DNA of 14,478 nucleotides from an uncultured Clostridia bacterium (GTDB lineage Bacteria; Bacillota; Clostridia; Christensenellales; Aristaeellaceae). The notes beneath the pieces are model-generated. The model saw nothing but the letters and a program-made list of their open reading frames with translations. It was not told the origin of the DNA and made no database searches. Positions 1 through 5,536 of this stretch are shown one piece after another (positions within the stretch are counted from its first letter, which is position 1; each line of letters begins with the position of its first letter). Where the stretch lies: contig CALGYL010000243.1 in NCBI GenBank assembly GCA_937934775.1, positions 1 to 14,478 on the forward strand, in the 5' to 3' direction. Both the position numbers and the translations under genes were made by a program.

Positions 1-141
1 CCGAACTGGCCCGTCATGCACATGCAGATCTCCGGACGGCTGGTGGTGCGCGGCAGCACCAAGCCGCTGGAGGAGAAGGAACCGGGCGCGAAAAATCCGG
101 CGGCTTTCGGCGCGAAGGGGTCAAACCCCGGGCAAGCCTGA
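1..141 (+). CDS. C-terminal end of an unidentified protein, 5' end outside the window
   Basis: This is the last 46 codons of a gene that begins before the window, ending at TGA 139-141. Frame 1 is chosen because its third codon positions are almost all G or C over the first 26 codons, as in the neighbouring genes; the other two forward frames are also open here but lack this bias. The visible protein starts PNWPVMHMQISGRLVVRGST and finishes in a low-complexity Gly/Ala/Pro/Lys tail. I do not recognise the family. Lying 83 bases upstream of four microcompartment vertex genes on the same strand, it is probably part of the same BMC locus, but the fragment shows no diagnostic motif for a shell protein, aldehyde dehydrogenase or PduL. 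Confidence 0.55.
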   Translation, partial: PNWPVMHMQISGRLVVRGSTKPLEEKEPGAKNPAAFGAKGSNPGQA

Positions 142-150
142 ACGCCCGGG
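127..150 (+). other. Hairpin spanning the stop codon of the first gene
   Basis: cccgggc (127-133) pairs perfectly with gcccggg (144-150) around a 10-base loop that contains the TGA stop. A run of six T lies about 20 bases further on (171-176), too far for a normal intrinsic terminator. It could be a weak attenuator or processing signal inside the BMC operon. Low certainty. Confidence 0.35.
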
Positions 151-224
151 CACCGAAAGATGCGCGCTGGTTTTTTAAGAAGGATTGGAAAACGCTCCAT
201 CCCGCAGATGGGGGAGGGAAACGC

Positions 225-548
225 ATGCTCGTAGGCCGCGTCACCGGCAGTGTGGTCAGCACCAACAAGACTTCGGCCCTGGGCGGCGCGAAGCTTCTGA
301 TTGTGCAGCCCGTGGAGCTGGACACGCTGAAAATGAAGGACGACTATGTGATCTGCGTGGACGACGTGGGTGCGGGCGAGGGCGATCTGGTGTTCTGCGC
401 CTACGGCAGTTCCGGCCGCCAGTCGGACACCTCCAAGAAGATGGCCTCGGACTTCACCATTTACGGAATCCTCGATTCCATCGACCTTCGCGGGGCGCGG
501 GTCTACGACAAGGCAAAGGAGACGAACGCATGCAGCTGGCAAGAGTGA
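225..548 (+). CDS. Microcompartment vertex protein, EutN/CcmL family (first of four)
   Basis: EutN/CcmL (BMC-P) proteins form pentamers that cap the vertices of icosahedral bacterial microcompartment shells. This 107-residue protein has the family pattern from end to end: an N-terminal strand MLVGRVTGSVVST, a GAKLLIVQP strand, VDDVGAGEGDLV, then a GSSGRQ turn and a closing IYGILDSID strand. Length fits the family (about 85-105), with a short extra C-terminal tail that overlaps the next gene by 19 bases. The start is set by a gggagg-type Shine-Dalgarno at 212-217, 7 bases before the ATG. The reading frame remains open upstream to the window edge, but nothing upstream resembles the family. It is the most canonical of the four copies together with the next one. 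The cargo enzymes and BMC type lie outside the window. Confidence 0.93.
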   Translation: MLVGRVTGSVVSTNKTSALGGAKLLIVQPVELDTLKMKDDYVICVDDVGAGEGDLVFCAYGSSGRQSDTSKKMASDFTIYGILDSIDLRGARVYDKAKETNACSWQE

Positions 549-838
549 TCGGCTCCATCGTGAGCACCCGCAAGTGCGAGCGGCTGGATGGGCTCAAGCT
601 ATTGGTGGCCGTGCCCATCGACATGGACACCATGCAGGAGAAGGGCGCGCCGTTCGTCACCGTGGACACTGTCGGCGCGGGCGAGGGCGAAATCGTGATG
701 TGGGCGGGCGGCAGTTCCTCCCGTCAGACGGATATGACCACCGGCAAACCCGTGGACAGCACCATCGTCGGCATTGTGGATTTTGTGGACGTTCTGGGTC
801 AGCGCAGGTACGATAAGTCCAAGGCGGAGAACCCATGA
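530..838 (+). CDS. Microcompartment vertex protein, EutN/CcmL family (second of four)
   Basis: A 102-residue EutN/CcmL pentamer protein. Visible family features are MQLARVIGSIVST at the N-terminus, LDGLKLLVAVPID, VDTVGAGEGEIV, GSSSRQ and TIVGIVDFVDV. The ATG at 530 is preferred over longer in-frame openings (the frame is open from 185) because the conserved first strand begins exactly there and aaaggag (515-521) sits 8 bases before it. It overlaps the previous gene by 19 bases and the next by 4 (ATGA at 835-838), so the genes are probably translationally coupled. It is close to the first copy in its GSS turn, suggesting that these two are the standard vertex caps and the later two are specialised variants; that division is inference. 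Confidence 0.93.
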   Translation: MQLARVIGSIVSTRKCERLDGLKLLVAVPIDMDTMQEKGAPFVTVDTVGAGEGEIVMWAGGSSSRQTDMTTGKPVDSTIVGIVDFVDVLGQRRYDKSKAENP

Positions 839-1128
839 AGCTCGCGCGCGTGACCGGAACGGTGGTCTCCACCGTGAAATATGAAAAGTACCGGGGCCTG
901 AAGCTTCTGAAGGTCCGCCACCTCGACCTGAACCTCAACGAAGTGGGAGAGGAACTGGTGGCGCTGGACGCGGCGGGCGCGGGCGTCGGCGACATTGTGC
1001 TGGCCAACAACGATGGCGGCGCGGCGCAGATGATCCTGGAGGACAAGGCGATCATCGCCAGCGTCACGCTCTGCGGCGTGGTCGACTCGTTCACCTGCCA
1101 GGGCAGGACGACCCGGTGCCACGGCTGA
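835..1128 (+). CDS. Microcompartment vertex protein, EutN/CcmL family (third of four, divergent)
   Basis: A 97-residue member of the EutN/CcmL family: MKLARVTGTVVSTVKYEKYR, GLKLLKVRHLD, LDAAGAGVGDIVL and TLCGVVDSF follow the family order. It lacks the usual GSS-R motif in the loop after the second core strand, with NDGGAAQMILED in that place. A Shine-Dalgarno GGAG (826-829) precedes the ATG by 5 bases, and the ATGA overlap with the upstream stop indicates coupled translation. The changed loop may alter the pore or the contacts made with neighbouring shell hexamers; this is inference. The short C-terminal tail (QGRTTRCHG) is basic. Confidence 0.9.
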   Translation: MKLARVTGTVVSTVKYEKYRGLKLLKVRHLDLNLNEVGEELVALDAAGAGVGDIVLANNDGGAAQMILEDKAIIASVTLCGVVDSFTCQGRTTRCHG

Positions 1129-1158
1129 CGGCAAAATCGCTTGAAAGGGGGCGGCGGC

Positions 1159-1422
1159 TTGAACATCGGGCGCGTGGTCGGCACGGTGGTGTGCACGGTG
1201 AAGACGCCGACGCTTTCGGGCATCAAGCTGATGGTGGTGCGGCAGATCGTCAACGGCGCGGAGAAGGGACTCGTAATCGCCTGTGACGGCACCCGCCAGG
1301 CGGGCGCGGGCGACATGGTGTTCATGATCGGCCGCGCGGAGGCCGCGCTGATTATGAGCCGGGAAGCGCCTCCGCCCAGCGACCTGACCATCGCGGGCAT
1401 CATCGACCCGGAAACGCTGTAG
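1159..1422 (+). CDS. Microcompartment vertex protein, EutN/CcmL family (fourth of four, TTG start)
   Basis: An 87-residue EutN/CcmL protein beginning MNIGRVVGTVVCTVK, followed by LSGIKLMVVRQI, ACDGTRQAGAGDMVFMIG and LTIAGIIDPETL. The TTG at 1159 is chosen over an in-frame TTG at 1141: the family always begins at the first strand, and aaaggggg (1144-1151) lies 7 bases before 1159 as a good ribosome-binding site. The central motif is altered (DGTRQAGAGD rather than the usual D-VGAGEGE) and the GSS-R turn is replaced by GRAEAALIM, making this the most divergent copy. It is last in the run, 30 bases after the third gene, and is followed by a possible terminator at 1436-1483, so it may close the BMC operon. 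Confidence 0.88.
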   Translation: MNIGRVVGTVVCTVKTPTLSGIKLMVVRQIVNGAEKGLVIACDGTRQAGAGDMVFMIGRAEAALIMSREAPPPSDLTIAGIIDPETL

Positions 1423-1435
1423 CGAAAAGGCTCTG

Positions 1436-1483
1436 CCGGTATTACGCATCGCGCGTATCCCCGCCGGGCCTTGTCTTTTTTTT
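1436..1483 (+). terminator. Possible terminator of the microcompartment operon
   Basis: An imperfect stem made from ccgg/ccgg arms and an inner tacgc/gcgta hairpin (1443-1457) is followed by eight T (1476-1483). The position just after the last vertex gene fits. The stem is interrupted by internal loops, so confidence is moderate. Confidence 0.45.
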
Positions 1484-1762
1484 GCAAAATCCTTGCGCTG
1501 GCTTGGGCGGGCGCGTTTTTTATGCAATGACTTCGGTCCTGATGAATCTCAGCGGCGGTTTCGGCCCTGACGGGCAGAATAGACGCGGCGCGCAGGCCGG
1601 GTGGGCGGCAAGTTTCTCCCGAGAACGGCGCTTTTTCCGGGAGCATAAGGCATCAAATAAGAGCCTTGCGGAGAGGACGCCGGCCAGTCGGAAAGAAACC
1701 AAAAGCGCGTGCCGGAAGGTGCTTGTTCCGATACGGATTGTGCGTTCCCCCCTTTCGAACGC

Positions 1763-1791
1763 TGTACTAGGAATGGCTTTCGCGCTATAAT
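1763..1791 (+). promoter_or_regulatory. Sigma-A type promoter for the Big_2 protein gene
   Basis: A perfect TATAAT (1786-1791) lies 17 bases downstream of tgtact (1763-1768), a weak match to TTGACA (3 of 6). It lies about 120 bases upstream of the start codon. The poor -35 next to a perfect -10 suggests possible dependence on an activator. Confidence 0.6.
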
Positions 1792-1793
1792 CT

Positions 1794-1820
1794 GCACAGG
1801 GCGGCCGCGCGGGCCTGTGC
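1794..1820 (+). promoter_or_regulatory. Inverted repeat at the transcription start, possible operator or 5' UTR hairpin
   Basis: gcacagg (1794-1800) pairs perfectly with cctgtgc (1814-1820) around a GC-only 13-base loop. It begins 3 bases after the -10 box, so it covers the predicted transcription start and would also head the transcript. It could act as a repressor site or a transcript-stabilising hairpin; the sequence alone cannot tell. Confidence 0.4.
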
Positions 1821-1914
1821 CGGACGCCGCCGCGCGCGGTCTAGCGCATCTACGCGGGACAGGGTTTTATAACGGATGGGACTGGGAACTCAAGGGGATG
1901 AAGGAGTGGTTGTC

Positions 1915-2676
1915 ATGAAGCGGAGGTTCGAAAAGGCGCTGCTGTTTGTGATGGCGCTGGCGATGCTGTTGTCCATGCTGCCCGTCTCGGCGATGGGGGA
2001 GACGCAGACCGGGGCCGCGGGCGGGTTCGTCAGCAAGGGTAAGGATATCCCGGACATGCTCATGATTCTGAACGTCTTGAACGACAATCTGGAGATCACG
2101 CTCCCGGTCGGCTCGAAGCCGGCCGACAAAATCATCCCGCGCCGGTGCATCACAGTGCATCAGAATTATCTGTTTACCGTGCCGGTCGTGGTCGCGCCCG
2201 CAACGCAAAGCGCCCTGAGGGACCTTAGGGTCCTCTGGAATAACGCCAGTCTTCCAATCGTCGGCGCAAAATACAAGGGAAACTCAAACAGGGCAACGGT
2301 GTACCTGACTTTTCTGGCCGCCGGCAAGCCGACCAACACCTGGAAGATCGGCTATCAGTCCCTAACCCGGAAGGCCGTCAAGAGCCAGACCTACGTGACG
2401 ATCGTGCCGACGAAGGTCAAGAGCGTGTTGCTCCCGGCCACCGACCATATGTACGCCAACCAACCGGGTTCGCTGCAGCTGACGGCGACGGTTTTACCGG
2501 ATGAGGCAAGCAACAAGGCCGTCAAGTGGTCCAGCAGCAACACTTCCGTGGCCACGGTGAACGCCTCCGGACAGGTGGTCGCGCATGATCCGGGAACGGC
2601 CACCATCTACGTGGTCACCGTGAGCGGCCATAAAAAGGCGAAGTGCACGATCACCGTGACCCAGCCGATGTATTGA
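1915..2676 (+). CDS. Small secreted protein with C-terminal Big_2 (Ig-like) domain
   Basis: A 253-residue predicted exported protein. Residues 1-26 form a signal peptide: KRRFEK, a hydrophobic core, then a VSA cleavage site before MGET. Residues 165-250 are a Big_2 domain, shown by TATVLPDEASNKAVKWSSSN, SVATVNASGQV and the closing CTITV strand. Residues 45-160 are not recognised but appear beta-rich and may be a degenerate Ig-like domain. The start at 1915 is set by aaggag (1901-1906), 8 bases upstream; the frame is open to 1876 but the extra residues are not signal-like. No LPXTG or other anchor is visible, so it is either released or held by non-covalent wall binding. It stands alone between its own promoter and a strong terminator. 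Big_2 domains mostly serve as spacers or adhesive modules at the surface; the specific role is unknown. Confidence 0.85.
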   Translation: MKRRFEKALLFVMALAMLLSMLPVSAMGETQTGAAGGFVSKGKDIPDMLMILNVLNDNLEITLPVGSKPADKIIPRRCITVHQNYLFTVPVVVAPATQSALRDLRVLWNNASLPIVGAKYKGNSNRATVYLTFLAAGKPTNTWKIGYQSLTRKAVKSQTYVTIVPTKVKSVLLPATDHMYANQPGSLQLTATVLPDEASNKAVKWSSSNTSVATVNASGQVVAHDPGTATIYVVTVSGHKKAKCTITVTQPMY

Positions 2677-2740
2677 CCCGAAGGCGGATTCTCGCCCGGT
2701 AAACGACACGCCTTCCTCGCGATGATACCTGAGGAACGGC

Positions 2741-2778
2741 AACCGCCCTCCGTGCTTTGCGTACGGGGGGCGGTTTTT
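2741..2778 (+). terminator. Strong intrinsic terminator after the Big_2 protein gene
   Basis: Thirteen consecutive base pairs (one G-U) form between 2741-2753 and 2763-2775 around a 9-base loop, followed directly by the T run 2774-2778. The opposite strand lacks a matching T run after the stem, so it acts mainly on plus-strand transcripts. Confidence 0.88.
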
Positions 2779-2790
2779 GCGCAGGAAAGT

Positions 2791-2855
2791 CGCGAAGCGG
2801 ATTTTCTGCGCCTTGAGTTTTTTTGATGCCCTACGCGAAGCGGAGTTTCTTCGCC
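2791..2855. repeat. Pair of 22-base direct repeats with an inverted exact copy at 8591-8612
   Basis: 2791-2812 and 2834-2855 match at 20 of 22 positions. Both begin cgcgaagcgga and end cgcc. The first is the exact reverse complement of 8591-8612. The second unit can also fold, with gcgaag (2835-2840) against cttcgc (2849-2854). They occupy the gap between two convergent genes, a typical place for REP-like intergenic repeats. Confidence 0.7.
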
Positions 2856-2860
2856 CCGCG

Positions 2861-3970
2861 TCAGCGGTCCAGCAGCGCGGCGCAGTGGGCCATCAGACGC
2901 ACGATCTCCAGGTGCTGCGGGCAGCTTGCCTCGCAGGCCTGGCAGCCGATGCAGTCGGCGGCGCGACCGCTGCCATTGGACAAAAGCCAGTCGTAGTGGC
3001 TGGTCAGCGCGGGCTGGGGACCGAAGCGCATGACGCCGGTGGCGGTTTCAAACACGCCCGGGATGTTGATCTTCTGCGGACAGCCATCCACGCAATAGCC
3101 GCAGGCGGTGCAGGGGATGGAGGGCATGGAGCGCAGGATGGCGACCGCTTCCCGGAGGGCATCCTGCTCCGCGCCGCCGAGCGGCTCGAAGGCGGCGAAG
3201 GTGCGCAGGTTGTCCTCCACATGGCCGGGCTGGGACATGCCGCTCAGGATGGTGGGAACGCCCTCCAGCGAAAGGCAGAAGGACAGCGCCCAGCGGGCGT
3301 CCGTCCAGTTCGGATGCAGCGCACGCAGCGGGGCGGACGCAGCCTCCGGCAGCGCGCCCAGCACGCCGCCCTTGACTGGCTCCATCACCACGACATCCAC
3401 CCGGTGGGCGCGGGCGACTTCATAGCACAGGCGCGACTGAACCTTGTCGTCCTCCCAGTCCAGGTAGTTGATCTGCAGCTGCACAAACTCCGCTTCCGGA
3501 TGGGCGGAGAGGATCCTGTCCAGTACGTCGGCATTGTCATGGAAGGAGAAGCCGATGGACTTGGCCAGCCCCTTCTCTTTGAGCGATTTCAGGAAGTCCC
3601 ACACGCCGAACCGGTCCAATGAATCAAGGCGCTCGGCGCTCAGCGCGTGCAGAAGGTAGCGGTCAAAAAAACCCGCGCCGGTGCGCGCAAGCTGCTCGCT
3701 GAACAGCTTCTCCGGGTCTTCCGGCCCCTTGACCAGCCAGACCGGAAGCTTGGTGGCCACCTTGAAGCTTTCGCGCGGATGGCGCTCGACCACCGCGCGG
3801 CGAACGGCTGGCTCGCTGTTGCCGTTGTGGTAGCCCCAGGCGGTGTCAAACCAGACCCCGCCGCCTGCCAGGAATTCGTCCGCCATGCGGCAGGTGGTGT
3901 CAAAATCAATTGCACTGCCCTGCTGCGGCAGGCGCATCATGCCCAGACCCAGTTTTGAAATGACGTTCAT
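2861..3970 (-). CDS. Aldo/keto reductase with C-terminal 4Fe-4S ferredoxin domain
   Basis: A 369-residue cytoplasmic oxidoreductase. Residues 1 to about 280 are the aldo/keto reductase barrel, opening LGLGMMRLP, with the catalytic tetrad visible as Asp42 and Tyr47 (in FDTAWGY), Lys74 (VATKLP) and His108 (LLHAL). The C-terminal part has two cysteine clusters, CTACGYCVDGCP and CIGCQACEASCP, each of 4Fe-4S ferredoxin type. Length matches this Fe-S subfamily, common in anaerobes, where the clusters are thought to pass electrons to or from a ferredoxin-like partner; the substrate is not predictable. ATG 3970 is chosen since aaggag lies upstream (plus 3979-3984) and because it overlaps the preceding gene's stop by 4 bases, implying coupling. 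A longer frame to 4102 runs antiparallel to no known domain and is only a shadow of the upstream gene's Ala/Lys tail. Confidence 0.93.
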   Translation of the reverse strand: MNVISKLGLGMMRLPQQGSAIDFDTTCRMADEFLAGGGVWFDTAWGYHNGNSEPAVRRAVVERHPRESFKVATKLPVWLVKGPEDPEKLFSEQLARTGAGFFDRYLLHALSAERLDSLDRFGVWDFLKSLKEKGLAKSIGFSFHDNADVLDRILSAHPEAEFVQLQINYLDWEDDKVQSRLCYEVARAHRVDVVVMEPVKGGVLGALPEAASAPLRALHPNWTDARWALSFCLSLEGVPTILSGMSQPGHVEDNLRTFAAFEPLGGAEQDALREAVAILRSMPSIPCTACGYCVDGCPQKINIPGVFETATGVMRFGPQPALTSHYDWLLSNGSGRAADCIGCQACEASCPQHLEIVRLMAHCAALLDR

Positions 3971-5319
3971 CGCTTCGTCTCCTTCTTTGTCCTGTCGGGT
4001 ATGGTGGGTTTCTTCTTCGCGCCGGCGGGCGCCGGCGGGTTCTTCCCGGCGCCTGCGGGACTCTCCTTTTTCGTGCCGGAAGAGGCGGCGGCATCCGCGC
4101 ACGCGTCCGGCGCCGCGCAGACATCCGCGGGCAGGCCGGGCTTGTCGTAGGACGCGGTATCGCTGGGCATGCCGCGCGCCTTCAGCCGGGAGCGCACCAG
4201 CGTACTGATCATCTCATAGAGGATCGCAAAGATCGGAATGAACAGGATCATGCCGGTCACGCCGAACAGCCCGCCGCCCAGAACGATCGCCAGAATCACC
4301 CAGAAGGAGGAAATGCCCAGCGAATCGCCCAGAATCCTGGGGCCGAACACATTGCCGTCCAACTGCTGCAGCACCACAATGAAGATCAAAAACCAGAACG
4401 CGCTGACCGGGTTGACCATCAGGAGGATCACGATGCCGATGACCGCGCCCATCAGCGCCCCGATGAAGGGGATAAAGTTGGTCACGCCCACGATCACGCT
4501 GATCAGAAGCGCGTAGTCCATCCGGAACACCAGCATCCCGATGTAGCAGGCCACGCCCACCACCACCGTCTCGATCACCTTGCCGGAGATGAAGCCGGTA
4601 AAGATCAAGTGGGCGCGCCGGAGCCAGTAGGACAGGATGCACACATGCTCGGGCTTTAAAAACGCGCAGCACAGCTTTTTGCCCTGCGCCAGAAATTTCT
4701 CCCGCCCGAACAGCATGTAGATTGAAATGACCGTCGCCAGAACCAGGTTCATGGACACGCCCCAGATGTTGTAGCTCATGTTGATCAGGCTGAGCACAAC
4801 CTTGCCCAGGTAGTCCATCGCGGCGCGTACGATGTCTTCCCACTGGAGCAGCATCTTCTGGGAACTCTGGCCGGTGATGTCGGTGATGTTGAACTCCTTG
4901 AGAAACCCTTCGATTTCAATCCGGTGGGAGGACACCCAGCCGGTCACGGTTTCGGTCAGCGATTGGGCAGAAATCACGAACTGCGGCACAATGATTACGA
5001 AAAAGCCAATCAGGATGGCCAGCAGCAGCAGGTACACAATCACCAGCGACAGCGCGCGGTACGCGGTCAGCCGACGTTTGGACGGCTTGCCGCGCGGCGG
5101 CAGTTTGCACAGAAGGTGCTCGATCTGCCGCATCGCCGGTCGCATAATCAGTGCGATAAACAGGCCGATGATCAGCGGCGACAGGATGTCCAAGAATTTT
5201 AAGACGCCGTGCATGATGTCGTTGATCCGGTAAATTACCACCGCGAACAGCACAACGGCGCAGCCGGTGAGGATGTTGGCGATCATGCGCCCGCGCGCCT
5301 CGCCGTCAATCTTCTGCAT
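3967..5319 (-). CDS. AI-2E family transporter (PF01594-type membrane protein)
   Basis: A 450-residue integral membrane protein of the AI-2E/UPF0118 family, which includes exporters or permeases of varied or unknown substrate. Visible are N-terminal helices (ILTGCAVVLFAVVIY, ILSPLIIGLFIALI), a helix near VIVYLLLLAILIGFFVIIVP, a large extracytoplasmic loop, and the signature C-terminal block with TNFIPFIGA, LQQLDGNVFGPRILGDSLG and GGGLFGVTGMILFIPIFAIL. The start at 5319 is supported by aaaggggg (plus 5327-5334), 7 bases upstream; the frame is open further but the extra residues lack membrane character and would cross the predicted promoter. The last ~67 residues, after the final helix, form an Ala/Lys/Pro/Gly-rich tail not usual for the family, probably disordered and cytoplasmic. 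It heads a two-gene operon with the aldo/keto reductase. A link with autoinducer-2 should not be assumed. Confidence 0.92.
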   Translation of the reverse strand: MQKIDGEARGRMIANILTGCAVVLFAVVIYRINDIMHGVLKFLDILSPLIIGLFIALIMRPAMRQIEHLLCKLPPRGKPSKRRLTAYRALSLVIVYLLLLAILIGFFVIIVPQFVISAQSLTETVTGWVSSHRIEIEGFLKEFNITDITGQSSQKMLLQWEDIVRAAMDYLGKVVLSLINMSYNIWGVSMNLVLATVISIYMLFGREKFLAQGKKLCCAFLKPEHVCILSYWLRRAHLIFTGFISGKVIETVVVGVACYIGMLVFRMDYALLISVIVGVTNFIPFIGALMGAVIGIVILLMVNPVSAFWFLIFIVVLQQLDGNVFGPRILGDSLGISSFWVILAIVLGGGLFGVTGMILFIPIFAILYEMISTLVRSRLKARGMPSDTASYDKPGLPADVCAAPDACADAAASSGTKKESPAGAGKNPPAPAGAKKKPTIPDRTKKETKR

Positions 5320-5380
5320 TGCCTCGCCCCCTTTACGCCAGCGCAACGGAACCTGCTGGCAAGCCCGATCTTTCTCTGTT

Positions 5381-5409
5381 AGTGTACCATAAACAGGCCG
5401 CCCGGAAAA
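5381..5409 (-). promoter_or_regulatory. Possible promoter for the AI-2E transporter/aldo-keto reductase pair
   Basis: Read on the minus strand, TACACT (-10, plus 5381-5386) lies 17 bases from TTTTCC (-35, plus 5404-5409). The match is moderate. It faces away from the caspase-gene promoter at 5449-5477, giving a compact divergent control region. Confidence 0.4.
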
Positions 5410-5448
5410 GGTCGTCCAGTGACACGGATGTGAATTTTCCACGAGGGG

Positions 5449-5477
5449 TTGACGCCGGGGCTGGAAAATGTTACAAT
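5449..5477 (+). promoter_or_regulatory. Sigma-A type promoter for the caspase-like protein gene
   Basis: TTGACG (5449-5454) and TACAAT (5472-5477) are separated by exactly 17 bases, 5 of 6 matches in each box. It lies 60 bases before the chosen start codon, and it overlaps the upstream in-frame ATG at 5468, which therefore cannot be the start. Confidence 0.82.
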
Positions 5478-5536
5478 TCAAAGACAGAAATTGCTTTTTT
5501 ACTTCCTTTCTTCGACTTTTTTCGGAGGCGTGTACG

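Larger units (their letters stand above)
1423..1914. other. Intergenic region between the microcompartment operon and the Big_2 protein gene
   Basis: About 490 bases with no convincing gene. It holds the possible terminator at 1436-1483, the promoter ending at TATAAT 1786-1791, and a hairpin just after it. Open frames here on either strand are short and show no family resemblance or Shine-Dalgarno site. I saw no tRNA or recognisable riboswitch. Confidence 0.6.

Noticed and set aside
1..224. Open frame in phase with the first vertex gene, reaching the window edge
   Set aside because: The upstream product (ELARHAHADLRT and on) has no family resemblance, frame 1 shows the better third-position GC bias over 1-78, and the vertex gene has its own Shine-Dalgarno site.
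185..529. In-frame extension upstream of the second vertex gene
   Set aside because: The conserved first strand of the EutN fold starts at 530 with a good ribosome-binding site; the extension only shadows the first vertex gene.
657..1646. Minus-strand frame of 329 codons across the vertex genes
   Set aside because: Its product is Arg/Pro/Ser-rich shadow sequence opposite three well-recognised genes.
2779..2824. Second possible terminator (gcgcag/ctgcgc with a later run of seven T)
   Set aside because: The stem is 6 bp with a 21-base loop and the T run is 6 bases away; the strong terminator at 2741-2778 already explains termination.
2777..3622. Plus-strand frame of 281 codons opposite the aldo/keto reductase
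   Set aside because: Antisense shadow with His/Gly/Gln-rich composition. The minus strand encodes a full reductase with catalytic tetrad and Fe-S clusters.
3967..5319. Reading the AI-2E family gene as a quorum-sensing locus
   Set aside because: The family name is historic, members have varied substrates, and there is no luxS, lsr or sensor gene in the window.
5468..5536. Upstream ATG for the caspase-like gene
   Set aside because: It falls inside the predicted promoter (-10 at 5472-5477) and would put polar and aromatic residues before the signal peptide; 5537 has a ggagg site at the right spacing.
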